From assembly GCA_050305635.1 (NCBI GenBank), contig JBNLFS010000122.1:1-64000 (forward strand): 64,000 nt of DNA, written 5' to 3'. Every line of letters begins with the position of its first letter. Within the stretch, counting starts at the first letter, position 1. This DNA comes from Thiodiazotropha sp050305635. Its GTDB lineage: Bacteria; Pseudomonadota; Gammaproteobacteria; Chromatiales; Chromatiaceae. The position numbers and the translations under genes are program-made. The notes under the pieces were generated by a model that was not told the origin of the DNA, did not search any database, and worked only from the letters and a program-made list of their open reading frames with translations. Positions 9,262-18,151 of this stretch are shown piece by piece.

Positions 9262-9973
9262 CGGCGGCGTCCTGGGTTGCGTCATCCTCACTCAGATAAC
9301 GGTTGTCTTCACGGGTGACCTTCGGCACCAGGGTTCGCGGATCGATACTCACAGGCTCGTAGATGACCCGGGCAAGTTCCGGGTCGTAGCGCATCTCCAC
9401 CTGGCCAATCAGCGGGAAGTCCTTACGGAAGGGATGTCCGATGAAGCCGTAATCGGTAAGGATGCGTCTGAGATCCGGATGACCGTCGAAGAGGATGCCG
9501 AACAGGTCGAAGGCCTCACGCTCGAACCAGTTGGCGCTGGCCCAGACCGGCACCAGGGATGGCACGATGGGATGTTGGGTGTCGACGAAGACGCGCAGCC
9601 GCAGGCGCACATTGTGCTCTACCGACAGCAGATGGTAGACCGCGGCAAAGCGGTTCTCCTCCATCGATTCGAGTTTACCCAGGGGCTCAACACCCCGACC
9701 AAAGCCGGTGTTCGGCGCCGCGTCCGTCTGCCACTCGGAACGTCCGTAATCGGAGTAGTCGACGCCGCACACGTCGATCAGCTCCTGAAACGCAAGCGTC
9801 TCGTCATCCCTCAGCTGTTCGGTGACCTCGATCAACCGAGTGGTGGGGACCACCAGGGTCACCTCTCCGCAACTGCGTTCCACCGTGCATTCCAGTTCGC
9901 TGAAACGTCGGCTCAATTCATCGGCCAGTTTGTCCAGCCGCGCCTGCATGCCGTTCGGATTTGCGCTACTCAT
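9254..9973 (-). CDS. nuoC: NADH-quinone oxidoreductase subunit C
   Basis: 30-kDa-type scaffold subunit, 239 residues. The family signature is WFEREAFDLFGILFDGHPDLRR-like: WFEREAFDLFGILF at about residues 150-163, followed by LTDYGFIGHPFRKDFPL. An N-terminal coiled segment of about 30 residues precedes the domain. The C-terminus is acidic (EDDATQDAADA). Start ATG 9971-9973 lies directly against the nuoB stop codon; the 3' end overlaps nuoD by 8 bases. Confidence 0.95.
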   Translation of the reverse strand: MSSANPNGMQARLDKLADELSRRFSELECTVERSCGEVTLVVPTTRLIEVTEQLRDDETLAFQELIDVCGVDYSDYGRSEWQTDAAPNTGFGRGVEPLGKLESMEENRFAAVYHLLSVEHNVRLRLRVFVDTQHPIVPSLVPVWASANWFEREAFDLFGILFDGHPDLRRILTDYGFIGHPFRKDFPLIGQVEMRYDPELARVIYEPVSIDPRTLVPKVTREDNRYLSEDDATQDAADA

Positions 9974-10465
9974 CTATTTCTCACCGCTTTGGCGGGCTAT
10001 CGTGCTGGTGCGACGGATCTTGTCCTGCAGTTGCAGCACTCCGTACAGCAGAGCTTCCGCGGTGGGCGGACAGCCCGGTACATAGATATCGACCGGAACC
10101 ACCCGGTCGCAACCGCGCACCACGGCATAGGAATAGTGGTAATAACCGCCACCGTTAGCACAGGATCCCATGGAGATCACCCAGCGGGGCTCCGCCATCT
10201 GGTCATAGACCTTGCGCAAGGCCGGCGCCATCTTGTTCACCAGGGTCCCCGCCACGATCATCACGTCGGACTGACGCGGACTGGGACGAAAGATAATGCC
10301 AAAACGATCCATGTCATAGCGGGCAGCGGCCGCCTGCATCATCTCAACAGCGCAGCAGGCCAGACCGAAGGTCATGGGCCACATGGATCCGGTGCGCGCC
10401 CAGTTGATCAGCTTATCCGCCGAAGTGGTGATCACGCCCTTTTCGAGGATCCCCTCAATACCCAT
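9974..10465 (-). CDS. nuoB: NADH-quinone oxidoreductase subunit B (cluster N2)
   Basis: Carries terminal cluster N2 beside the quinone site. 163 residues. The tandem cysteines are in FGLACCAVEMMQ (about 34-45), with the other ligands in MGSCANGGGYYHYS and VPGCPPTAEALL. N-terminus MGIEGILEKGVITT is typical. Forty-two bases separate it from nuoA. No deviation from the family. Confidence 0.96.
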   Translation of the reverse strand: MGIEGILEKGVITTSADKLINWARTGSMWPMTFGLACCAVEMMQAAAARYDMDRFGIIFRPSPRQSDVMIVAGTLVNKMAPALRKVYDQMAEPRWVISMGSCANGGGYYHYSYAVVRGCDRVVPVDIYVPGCPPTAEALLYGVLQLQDKIRRTSTIARQSGEK

Positions 10466-10507
10466 GACTTGCCTCCTCGTGCGTCGCCAACCCGTTTCTG
10501 TTCATGG

Positions 10508-10864
10508 CTACTCCCACTCCAAGGCTCCCTTTTTCCATTCGTAGATGAAGCCGATCACCAGGATACCCAGGAACACCATCATGGCGATGAAACCGACTAG
10601 CCCGATCTGGTCCAGCACCACCGCCCAGGGAAACAGAAAGGCGATCTCCAAATCAAAGATAATAAAGAGAATGGCCACCAGGTAGTAGCGAACGTCGAAT
10701 TTCATGCGGGAATCTTCGAACGCCTCGAAGCCGCATTCATAGGGAGAGAGTTTTTCACTGTCCGGCTTGCGTGTTCCCAGCAGGAATCCCAAGCCAATGA
10801 CTACACCACCCATCACGAACGCCACAACCAGGAAGATCACAATGGGTAAATAATTTTCGAGCAT
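10508..10864 (-). CDS. nuoA: NADH-quinone oxidoreductase subunit A
   Basis: First gene of the nuo operon; 118-residue membrane subunit with three hydrophobic helices (about 6-30, 62-84, 87-108) and the conserved quinone-proximal loop KLSPYECGFEAFEDSRMKF, whose cysteine and acidic residues are family hallmarks. ATG at 10862-10864 is preceded on the minus strand by a G-rich ribosome site (AAAGGGGG) about 10 bases upstream. A promoter-like pair lies about 65-90 bases further upstream. Confidence 0.95.
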   Translation of the reverse strand: MLENYLPIVIFLVVAFVMGGVVIGLGFLLGTRKPDSEKLSPYECGFEAFEDSRMKFDVRYYLVAILFIIFDLEIAFLFPWAVVLDQIGLVGFIAMMVFLGILVIGFIYEWKKGALEWE

Positions 10865-10926
10865 CGGTATGCCGCCCCCTTTCCAATAATCATTATGACT
10901 TTTTTAAATGTTCAGGGAAGTTTCGC

Positions 10927-10956
10927 AGTCTATCCTTTGCGCTGCGATCATGTCAA
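10927..10956 (-). promoter_or_regulatory. putative sigma-70 promoter of nuoA-N
   Basis: On the minus strand a perfect -35 hexamer TTGACA (10951-10956) is followed after 18 bases by TAGACT (10927-10932), about 62 bases before the nuoA start. The -10 match is 4 of 6 and the spacer is one base long, so it is plausible rather than certain. Confidence 0.5.
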
Positions 10957-10970
10957 GTTGACACTTGATC
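10946..10970. promoter_or_regulatory. palindromic operator candidate over the nuo -35 box
   Basis: The -35 hexamer is one arm of TGTCAA-G-TTGACA (10951-10963), and GATCA / TTGATC flank it to give an imperfect dyad of about 25 bases. Position over the -35 box would suit a repressor. No regulator is identified; the site could be coincidental. Confidence 0.35.
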
Positions 10971-11015
10971 GTATTTTTTATTTAAATCAACAGGTTACAA
11001 TACTTTTGCAGGCAT

Positions 11016-11053
11016 AAAAAAACGGTATTACGCGAAATGCATACTACCGTTTT
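11016..11053 (-). terminator. rho-independent terminator after tRNA-Leu
   Basis: Minus-strand hairpin with 9-bp arms AAAACGGTA (right arm 11045-11053) and TACCGTTTT (11019-11027), followed by more T residues to 11016. It lies 7 bases after the tRNA 3' end and would separate the secG-tRNA transcript from nuo. Confidence 0.75.
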
Positions 11054-11059
11054 CATGTA

Positions 11060-11144
11060 TGGTACCGATGGCCGGATTTGAACCGGCACGGCTTGCGCCA
11101 CTACCCCCTCAAGATAGCGTGTCTACCAATTCCACCACATCGGC
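11060..11144 (-). tRNA. tRNA-Leu (anticodon GAG)
   Basis: Minus-strand 85-base tRNA starting GCCGATGTGGTGGAATTGG and ending with an encoded CCA. Acceptor arm GCCGATG pairs with CATCGGT; the D arm has GGTAGACAC; the anticodon stem CTATC/GGTAG (one G-U pair) encloses TTGAGGG, giving GAG; a short class-II variable arm is followed by the T arm GCCGG-TTCAAAT-CCGGC. It decodes CUC/CUU leucine codons. It sits 16 bases downstream of secG, as in many gammaproteobacteria, and is probably processed from the secG transcript. Confidence 0.95.
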
Positions 11145-11160
11145 TTAAACTCTGTTCTCC

Positions 11161-11691
11161 TTATTGCTGATTGACCTCTACGGCAGGCTTTTCTTCCGAA
11201 GTGGTGCTGGCGCCCCCATCCTGGGACACATTGTCTGATGCTTGTGCTTGCGACTCCGCGGTAACCTCCACGCCGGGCACACCACTGTCGGTGGTGGCAG
11301 CCTCCTGCGCTTCGGCCGGCGCCGCTTCGTTTGAGGCCGGGGCCGGTACATCGCTGCTCTGCCCTTCTGCCGGGACCGGCGGGATATCGCTGGTGCGGGG
11401 CTCCGCGGCAGGCATTTCAGGAACGTCTTTAAAACCTTCCATCACGCCTTTGGGCGCTTCACCCTGGGTCGCATAGTAACCCATGGCAATACTGGTGACG
11501 AAAAACAGGGTGGCCAGAATGGCCGTGGTGCGGGTCAGGAACGAGCCCGATCCTTTGGCGCCGAACACCGTGCCGGATGCACCGCTGCCGAAGGCGGCGC
11601 CCATGTCCGCACCCTTGCCGTGCTGTATCAGGATCAGACCCACGAGGCCCACGGCCAGGAGGATGTGAAACACGGTCAGTATAGTCTGCAT
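11161..11691 (-). CDS. secG: preprotein translocase subunit SecG, with long acidic tail
   Basis: Accessory subunit of the SecYEG channel in the inner membrane. Residues 1-75 match the family: helix 1 (about 3-22), the cytoplasmic loop LIQHGKGADMGAAFGSGASG, and helix 2 (about 53-72). The protein is 176 residues, against about 110 in E. coli; the extra is a low-complexity tail from about residue 85, rich in Ala, Pro, Glu, Ser and Thr, probably disordered. It follows tpiA by 64 bases and precedes tRNA-Leu. Confidence 0.93.
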   Translation of the reverse strand: MQTILTVFHILLAVGLVGLILIQHGKGADMGAAFGSGASGTVFGAKGSGSFLTRTTAILATLFFVTSIAMGYYATQGEAPKGVMEGFKDVPEMPAAEPRTSDIPPVPAEGQSSDVPAPASNEAAPAEAQEAATTDSGVPGVEVTAESQAQASDNVSQDGGASTTSEEKPAVEVNQQ

Positions 11692-11755
11692 AATCAGTTA
11701 AACCTGTCAGGCGTCATCCTTGATCGGACAAGGGTCGCGCTGAAAAAATCGTTAT

Positions 11756-12508
11756 TCAGTTAGCCGCAGTGCAGATGCCCAGGAAATCTTCCGCTTTCAG
11801 GGCCGCACCACCGATCAGTCCACCGTCGATATCCGGCTTCTCGATCAATTCCTTGGCATTATCCGGCTTCATCGAGCCGCCGTAGAGAATACGGATGACT
11901 TCAGCCACCTCGGCGCTCTTATCAGCCACCAGGCCACGAATGAAGGCATGAACCTCCTGAGCCTGTTCCGGAGAAGCCGTCACACCGGTTCCGATCGCCC
12001 AAACCGGTTCGTAGGCGATCACCCCGTCGGACAGGGCATCGATCCCCACCAGGTCAATCACCGCATTCATCTGCCGGGCCACCACATCGTTGGTGATTCC
12101 CGATTCACGCTGCTCCAGAGTTTCACCGACACAGAGTATGGGAGTCAGACCGGCATCCCTCGCCACGGCGAACTTCTTCGCCACCAACTCATCGCTTTCA
12201 GCGTGGTAGGTGCGACGCTCGGAGTGCCCCACGATCACATACTTGCAGCCGAAATCATTCAACATGGAGGCGGCCACCTCACCGGTGAAGGCCCCGGAGG
12301 CCTCAATGGACAGATCCTGACCGCCCCAGCCGATCTCAGTACCGCTCAGTTTCTTCTGGGCTTCGGGTATGTACACATAGGGGGGGCAAACCGCCACCTC
12401 CGCATTATTGACCGCTCCGATACCGTTCTTGATTCCGTCCAATAAACTGCGGACGCTCTCGAGCGAACCGTTCATCTTCCAATTTCCGGCAACCAGGGGT
12501 CTACGCAT
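11756..12508 (-). CDS. tpiA: triosephosphate isomerase
   Basis: Interconverts dihydroxyacetone phosphate and glyceraldehyde-3-phosphate in glycolysis and gluconeogenesis. 250 residues, family length, TIM barrel. Substrate lysine is in NWKMNGS (about 8-14), the electrophilic histidine in VIVGHSERR (about 92-100) and the catalytic glutamate in AYEPVWAIGTG (about 165-175); the phosphate loop GGSMKPDN is near 210. Lies between glmM and secG, a common gammaproteobacterial order. Confidence 0.97.
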   Translation of the reverse strand: MRRPLVAGNWKMNGSLESVRSLLDGIKNGIGAVNNAEVAVCPPYVYIPEAQKKLSGTEIGWGGQDLSIEASGAFTGEVAASMLNDFGCKYVIVGHSERRTYHAESDELVAKKFAVARDAGLTPILCVGETLEQRESGITNDVVARQMNAVIDLVGIDALSDGVIAYEPVWAIGTGVTASPEQAQEVHAFIRGLVADKSAEVAEVIRILYGGSMKPDNAKELIEKPDIDGGLIGGAALKAEDFLGICTAAN

Positions 12509-12644
12509 GCCCTCACTCCTGCGACTTGAAGAAAGCGCGGTAGCTTAACCAGCTACGCGTTTGAAATCAATCAAAACGATCACATTCGAACAAATTTTGG
12601 GATGATCTTCCGGGATGTACGCAGACCTTGGCGGATATCCCGGA

Positions 12645-13994
12645 TCAGGCCTCGGCGCCGACCGCTTCCGCCACCACATCGGCGATCTGCCGGGTCAGCT
12701 GTTCGACCAAAGCGCCATCCGCCCCTTCCACCATTACCCGGATCAGGGGTTCGGTCCCGGAAGGCCGCAGCAACACCCGACCGGCACTGCCCATTTCCAC
12801 CTCTGCCTCGCGTACGGCCCGTTTCACCGCATCATTGGCCATGACCTCCTGCGGTGAAAAGCTCCCCAACCGCACATTGGTGAGCTTTTGCGGGTACTTG
12901 CTCATCCCCGCGCTGAGTTCCTGCAAGCTGTGGCCGGTCGCATGCATCTCCGCCAGCACCTGCAGGGCCGAGATGATGCCGTCCCCAGTGGTGGTACGGT
13001 CCAGGCAGATGATGTGGCCGGACTGCTCACCACCCAGCACCCAGCCCTTCGCAGCCAGACGCTCCATGATGTAGCGGTCACCCACATTGGTGCGCTCGAA
13101 CACCACCCCGTGCTCTCTCAGGGCATGTTCCAGTCCCAGGTTGCTCATCAGGGTGCCCACCACGGCACCCTTGAGATCGCCCTGGCGCATGCGCGAACGG
13201 GCGATGATGTAGAGGATCTGATCCCCATCCACTTCGTTACCCTGATCGTCGATCATGATCAGCCGGTCCCCGTCTCCGTCCAGGGCGATACCCACATCGG
13301 CGCCGTGCTCGAGCACGGCCTTCTTCAGGTGTTCCGGGTGGGTGGAGCCCACTCCATCGTTGATATTGAAGCCGTTCGGGCGGTTGCCGATCGCAACCAC
13401 GTCCGCGCCCATTTCGTCGAACACGAAGGGAGCGATGTTGTAAGTGGCCCCATTGGCGCAGTCCACCACGATTTTCATACCCTTGAAGCGGGTCTTGAGG
13501 GGAATGGTGCTCTTACAGAACTCGATGTAACGCCCCTCCGCGGCCATCTTTTCGGCGCGGCCCAGGTTCGAGGAATCCACTGTGACCAGAGGTTTGTCCA
13601 TCTCCGCCTCGATCTCCAGTTCCACCCGGTCGGGCAGCTTGAAACCATCCGCGGAAAAGAATTTGATGCCGTTGTCCTGGTAGGGATTGTGGGAGGCGCT
13701 GATCACGATGCCCGCCTGAGCGTGCAGGGTACGGGTCAGATAGGCCACACTGGGGGTAGGCATGGGTCCGAGCAGGGTAATGTTGACACCCGCGGCGGTA
13801 AGCCCTGCCTCCAGAGCCGATTCCAACAGGTAGCCGGAGATGCGGGTATCCTTGCCGATCAGGACCCGGCTCTTGGACTCGGTACCGAGCACCCGTCCCA
13901 CGGCCCATCCCAACTTCAGCACAAACTCCGGAGTAATCGCACCTTCGCCAAAACGCCCTCGCACTCCGTCGGTACCAAAATACTTTCGACTCAC
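12645..13994 (-). CDS. glmM: phosphoglucosamine mutase
   Basis: Converts glucosamine-6-phosphate to glucosamine-1-phosphate on the way to UDP-GlcNAc for peptidoglycan and LPS. 449 residues. The active-site phosphoserine motif ISASHNPYQDNGIKFF (about 98-113), the metal loop DGDGDRLIM (about 240-248) and the sugar-phosphate loop RPSGTEPLIRVM near the C-terminus are all present. N-terminus MSRKYFGTDGVRG is characteristic. Follows folP by 90 bases on the same strand. Confidence 0.97.
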   Translation of the reverse strand: MSRKYFGTDGVRGRFGEGAITPEFVLKLGWAVGRVLGTESKSRVLIGKDTRISGYLLESALEAGLTAAGVNITLLGPMPTPSVAYLTRTLHAQAGIVISASHNPYQDNGIKFFSADGFKLPDRVELEIEAEMDKPLVTVDSSNLGRAEKMAAEGRYIEFCKSTIPLKTRFKGMKIVVDCANGATYNIAPFVFDEMGADVVAIGNRPNGFNINDGVGSTHPEHLKKAVLEHGADVGIALDGDGDRLIMIDDQGNEVDGDQILYIIARSRMRQGDLKGAVVGTLMSNLGLEHALREHGVVFERTNVGDRYIMERLAAKGWVLGGEQSGHIICLDRTTTGDGIISALQVLAEMHATGHSLQELSAGMSKYPQKLTNVRLGSFSPQEVMANDAVKRAVREAEVEMGSAGRVLLRPSGTEPLIRVMVEGADGALVEQLTRQIADVVAEAVGAEA

Positions 13995-14084
13995 GAATGA
14001 ATTCCTCGTAAATGATGAGCCCGGTTAGACAGTGCGAAACCGGTGCATTCTTTGATTAAACAGCCGACGCCCGCTCTTCGGCAC

Positions 14085-14945
14085 TCAGTCGGAACCCCTG
14101 TTCCCGGAACTCAGCGCAGCGACGATTTTCAGCGTATCAACCGTCTCGGCCACGTCATGAACCCGAACGACCGCAGCCCCTTTCATGGCGGCGATCACTG
14201 CGGCCGCCAGGCTGCCGTATAGTCGTCCATTCACCGGCCGGTCACCCAGCAGTGTCCCTATCATAGACTTCCTTGAGATCCCTACCAACAGCGGCAGACC
14301 CAATCTCTGAAACCGATTCAGCGAATTGAGCAGCTCCAGATTGTGTTGCAGCGTCTTGCCAAATCCAAAACCGGGATCCAGCAGGATACGATCACGGGGG
14401 ATACCCGCCAACTCACAGGCCGTCACCCGGTCATTCAGAAAGCCCATCACGTCTTCCACCACATGCTCGTAGTGTGGGTCGCTTTGCATGGTACGCGGCT
14501 GCCCCTGCATGTGCATCAGGCATACCGGCACCTGCAACTGCGTAACCGTCTCCAGGGCACCTGGCTGTCGCAGGGCCATGACATCGTTGATCATTCCGGC
14601 ACCGGCGGCGACCGCTTCACGCATCACCTCCGGTTTGGTGGTATCCACGGAGATGGGCACCGGCAGCTCTTTCGCCAGAGCCTCCACCAGGGGCACCACC
14701 CGATGCAATTCCTCCTCGACACTTACGGGATCCGCTCCGGGACGAGTCGACTCGCCACCGATATCGATGATCGCCGCACCCTGCGACACCATATTCAATG
14801 CCTGCCGGAGTGCCCGGTCCGGATCGAAATAGTTGCCGCCATCGGAGAATGAATCGGGGGTCACATTGAGAATACCCATCACCTGGGGCTGGCTGAGATC
14901 GAGGGTGTGACCCGCACATTGGAGCAAGCGGGGAGCGTTTGTCAT
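14085..14945 (-). CDS. folP: dihydropteroate synthase
   Basis: Condenses 6-hydroxymethyl-dihydropterin diphosphate with p-aminobenzoate in folate synthesis; the sulfonamide target. 286 residues. Signature segments: GILNVTPDSFSDGG (about 24-37), IDIGGESTRPGA (about 60-71), ISVDTTKPEV, DPGFGFGKTLQHN and GISRKSMIG. Preceded by ftsH and followed by glmM, as in E. coli and Pseudomonas. Confidence 0.96.
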   Translation of the reverse strand: MTNAPRLLQCAGHTLDLSQPQVMGILNVTPDSFSDGGNYFDPDRALRQALNMVSQGAAIIDIGGESTRPGADPVSVEEELHRVVPLVEALAKELPVPISVDTTKPEVMREAVAAGAGMINDVMALRQPGALETVTQLQVPVCLMHMQGQPRTMQSDPHYEHVVEDVMGFLNDRVTACELAGIPRDRILLDPGFGFGKTLQHNLELLNSLNRFQRLGLPLLVGISRKSMIGTLLGDRPVNGRLYGSLAAAVIAAMKGAAVVRVHDVAETVDTLKIVAALSSGNRGSD

Positions 14946-15095
14946 AGGAGGTCCGGATAAATGAATCAGTGGTCATCCTGACGGGACAATGGTCGTTTAA
15001 GATCACGGGTCTGTGTGAATACTGACCCGTTAGGCTGTTTGCTATGGAGGCCGGCTCAGAAACCGCGAATGCGAATCGCCGGAGACAAAACACAA

Positions 15096-15146
15096 CGCCC
15101 ACACCATCTCCGAAACCTGCATTGCAGGTCAGCCATGGTGTGGGCG
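15096..15146 (-). terminator. long hairpin between ftsH and folP
   Basis: Perfect 12-bp arms CGCCCACACCAT (15096-15107) and its complement (15135-15146) enclose a further small palindrome (CCTGCATTGCAGG). It begins 10 bases after the ftsH stop and, on the minus strand, is followed by TTGTGTTTTGT, a weak T-rich tract. It could be a terminator or a partial processing/attenuation site before folP. Confidence 0.5.
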
Positions 15147-15155
15147 TCGGCTGTT

Positions 15156-17078
15156 TCAGTGCTGCCCGGCAGGTCCGCCGATGGTACCGGAAACGTCATC
15201 CGAGGATCGGGACTTGTCCGGCGAGGTGGGACCGTCATCCGAGCCCGCATCGCTTTCAACCCAGTCTTTGGGTGGACGAGGCGGTTTGCCCTCCAGGATG
15301 TCGTTGATCTGCTGCGTGTCGATAGTCTCGTACTTCATCAGCGCGTCGGCCATCAGGTGCAGCTTATCGAGATTATCCTTGAGAATATTCACCGAACGCT
15401 CGTAGTTGCGGTCGATCACACTGCGAATCTCTTCATCGATGGTATGCGCCGTGTCGTCGGAGACATTCTTGTGCTGGGTCACCGAACGCCCGAGGAAGAC
15501 CTCTTCCTCCTCTTCGCTGTACATCAGGGGTCCCAGACGCTCCGACAGGCCCCACTTGGTGACCATGTTGCGCGCCAGTTCCGTGGCCCGTTTGATGTCG
15601 TTGGAGGCGCCGGTGGTCACCTTGTCGATGCCGAAGATCAGTTCCTCGGTAATATGTCCACCGAACAGGCTTGAGATCTGGCTTTCCAGGTGCTCCTTGC
15701 TGTAGCTGTAGCGGTCCGCCTCGGGTAGGAACATGGTGACGCCCAGGGCTCGGCCGCGCGGAATGATGCTCACCTTGTAGACCGGGTCGTGGGACGGCAC
15801 CATACGACCCACGATGGCGTGACCGGACTCATGGTAGGCGGTGAGTTTCTTCTCGTCCTCACTCATTACCATGGTACGCCGTTCGGTGCCCATCATGATC
15901 TTGTCCTTGGCCTTCTCGAGCTCGATCATGCCCACCAGGGATTTGTTGGCGCGGGCGGCGAACAGGGCGGCCTCATTCACCAGATTGGCCAGATCGGCGC
16001 CGGAGAATCCCGGTGTGCCCCGGGCGATGATTGCGGGTTTGACATCATCCGCCGCGGCCACCTTGCGCAGGTGAACCTTGAGAATCTGTTCACGGCCCCT
16101 CACATCGGGCAGAGGCACCACGACCTGGCGGTCGAAACGGCCGGGACGCAGCAGGGCCGGGTCCAGCACATCGGGACGGTTGGTCGCGGCAATCACGATG
16201 ACGCCCTCGTTACCCTCGAAACCGTCCATCTCCACCAGAAGCTGGTTGAGAGTCTGCTCGCGTTCGTCATGCCCGCCGCCAAGACCGGCGCCCCGGTGAC
16301 GGCCCACTGCGTCGATCTCGTCGATGAAGATGATGCAGGGGGCGTGTTTCTTGGCTTGATCGAACATGTCGCGCACCCGGGAGGCGCCCACGCCGACGAA
16401 CATTTCGACGAAGTCGGAACCTGAGATGGTGAAGAACGGCACCTTGGCCTCGCCCGCGATGGCCTTGGCCAGCAGGGTTTTACCGGTACCCGGGGAACCC
16501 ACCATCAACACGCCCTTGGGAATCTTGCCGCCGAGTTTCTGGAACTTGGACGGGTCACGCAGGAAGTCGACCATCTCGGTCACCTCCTCCTTGGCCTCTT
16601 CCACTCCCGCCACATCGTTGAATGTGACCTTGACCTGGTCTTCGCTGAGCATACGCGCCTTGCTCTTACCGAAGGACATGGCGCCGCGACCGGCTCCGCC
16701 GCCCTGCATCTGGCGCATGAAGAAGCTCCACAGGCCGATCAGCACGAACAGGGGAAACCAGTTGATGAGGATGTTCATCAACAGCGAAGGCTTTTCCGGA
16801 GGATTGGCGATGATCTCCACATTGTTGTTCAGCAGATCGCTGACCAGCATGTCATCGCCGGGACTGTAGGAGGAGAAACGCTGCCCGGAGGTCAGTGTGC
16901 CGCTGATATCCCGGCCATTGCCTCCAAACTCAACCTCTTTGACCTGCCCAGACTTCACATTGCTGACGAACTCGGAATAGCTCATCTTCTGGGCTTTCGG
17001 CTGGGTGGTCGAAAAATTGTTGAAGACCGTCATCAGGACGATGGCGATCACCACCCACAGAATCAAATTTTTTGCCAT
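15156..17078 (-). CDS. ftsH: ATP-dependent zinc metalloprotease FtsH
   Basis: Membrane-anchored AAA+ protease that removes misassembled membrane proteins and regulatory targets such as LpxC in relatives. 640 residues from ATG 17076-17078 (MAKNLILWVVIAIV); the open frame upstream to 17120 lacks family similarity. Helix 1 about 4-22, periplasmic domain 25-100, helix 2 about 104-121; Walker A GSPGTGKT 194-201, Walker B CIIFIDEID near 248-256, SRH arginines in RPGRFDR 311-317, zinc motif HESGH 416-420 (HEXXH). Acidic, Ser-rich C-terminus. Confidence 0.97.
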   Translation of the reverse strand: MAKNLILWVVIAIVLMTVFNNFSTTQPKAQKMSYSEFVSNVKSGQVKEVEFGGNGRDISGTLTSGQRFSSYSPGDDMLVSDLLNNNVEIIANPPEKPSLLMNILINWFPLFVLIGLWSFFMRQMQGGGAGRGAMSFGKSKARMLSEDQVKVTFNDVAGVEEAKEEVTEMVDFLRDPSKFQKLGGKIPKGVLMVGSPGTGKTLLAKAIAGEAKVPFFTISGSDFVEMFVGVGASRVRDMFDQAKKHAPCIIFIDEIDAVGRHRGAGLGGGHDEREQTLNQLLVEMDGFEGNEGVIVIAATNRPDVLDPALLRPGRFDRQVVVPLPDVRGREQILKVHLRKVAAADDVKPAIIARGTPGFSGADLANLVNEAALFAARANKSLVGMIELEKAKDKIMMGTERRTMVMSEDEKKLTAYHESGHAIVGRMVPSHDPVYKVSIIPRGRALGVTMFLPEADRYSYSKEHLESQISSLFGGHITEELIFGIDKVTTGASNDIKRATELARNMVTKWGLSERLGPLMYSEEEEEVFLGRSVTQHKNVSDDTAHTIDEEIRSVIDRNYERSVNILKDNLDKLHLMADALMKYETIDTQQINDILEGKPPRPPKDWVESDAGSDDGPTSPDKSRSSDDVSGTIGGPAGQH

Positions 17079-17268
17079 ATCGTTCAAAACGTAAGAACCT
17101 CTCGATCTCACTCCGGCCAAGGCCGGTAACTGTCATTCCCTAGTGGCGCTGTCAGAAGCGGAATCCGCAACTCCCGCGGCCGCTGACCGGTATCTGCCCG
17201 AACCGTGCAATAACCCGATTGAATGTATGCAAACACCTGATTTTCGGGACTTACTGATTGGTACGGTA

Positions 17269-17928
17269 CTACATCTTTAAGTTCCCTGCTACCAGATAGA
17301 TTTCCCGACTTTTCGCCCGGGAGGCGCCCGGTTTGCGGCTCACCACCCGACCGAAGGACTGACGAACCTCCTTGAGGAATTCATCGAATCCCGCACCCTG
17401 GAAGACTTTTATCACGAATCCGCCGCCGGGACCGAGTACCTCCCGGGCAAAATCCAGGGCCAGTTCGCAGAGATACATGGCCCTGGGCTGATCCACGCTG
17501 GCAATACCGGTAACATTGGGTGCCATGTCGGAAATTACAAGGTCCACGGGCTCACCGGCAATGCATTTTCGCAATGCCTCCAGCGGTCCCGGCTCGCGAA
17601 AATCCCCTTCAATGAATTCAACACCGGCAATCGGATCCATCGGCAGGATATCCAATGCCACCACCTGACCCTTGTCACCGGCCAGATCCCGGGCAATCTG
17701 ACTCCAGCCACCGGGGGCGGCGCCCAGGTCGACGACCCGCATTCCCGGTTTGATGATTTTATCTTTTTCCTGGATTTCCAGCAGCTTGTAAGCGGCACGC
17801 GAACGGTAACCCGCCTTCTGGGCCTGTTTCACATAGGTATCATTGAAGTGTCGGTCGAGCCATTGCCGACTGCTTTTACTGCGCTTCACGGTTCTGATTT
17901 TCCGAATTTCCGAGCGAGGGGGTGTCAT
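17269..17928 (-). CDS. rlmE: 23S rRNA (uridine-2'-O)-methyltransferase RlmE
   Basis: SAM-dependent methyltransferase (FtsJ/RrmJ) that 2'-O-methylates U2552 of 23S rRNA in E. coli. 219 residues. SAM site VVDLGAAPGGWSQIA (about 64-78); catalytic K-D-K-E tetrad visible as the Lys in AAYKLLEIQEKD, Asp in VISDMAPNVTG, Lys in FVIKVFQGAGF and Glu in KSREIYLV. Upstream of ftsH by 190 bases, the classic pair; divergent from yhbY. A basic N-terminal extension (RTVKRSKSSRQW) is typical. Confidence 0.95.
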   Translation of the reverse strand: MTPPRSEIRKIRTVKRSKSSRQWLDRHFNDTYVKQAQKAGYRSRAAYKLLEIQEKDKIIKPGMRVVDLGAAPGGWSQIARDLAGDKGQVVALDILPMDPIAGVEFIEGDFREPGPLEALRKCIAGEPVDLVISDMAPNVTGIASVDQPRAMYLCELALDFAREVLGPGGGFVIKVFQGAGFDEFLKEVRQSFGRVVSRKPGASRAKSREIYLVAGNLKM

Positions 17929-18090
17929 CCTAGCATTTTGTCGGGGATCTGTGTGGCATAGCTCTCAATCTGTGATTTACGACAGGCAGATCAACCCATC
18001 CCGGCGCAGACGCGCGGCAGGTCCACCCGGCCCCAGCGCCATTTCCCCGGGCAAAATGCCCGGCTCTGTGCACACAATGCAGATTCAAGA

Positions 18091-18119
18091 TTCAAAATCA
18101 ACGGTATTCGAGCTAGAAT
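18091..18119 (+). promoter_or_regulatory. putative yhbY promoter
   Basis: TTCAAA (18091-18096) and TAGAAT (18114-18119) are separated by 17 bases and end 32 bases before the yhbY start. The -35 matches 4 of 6 and the -10 five of 6. It lies in the divergent rlmE/yhbY gap, where one promoter on this strand is required. Confidence 0.4.
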
Positions 18120-18151
18120 CCGCCTCCCTATTGACTACCGGGCCTACCCTC

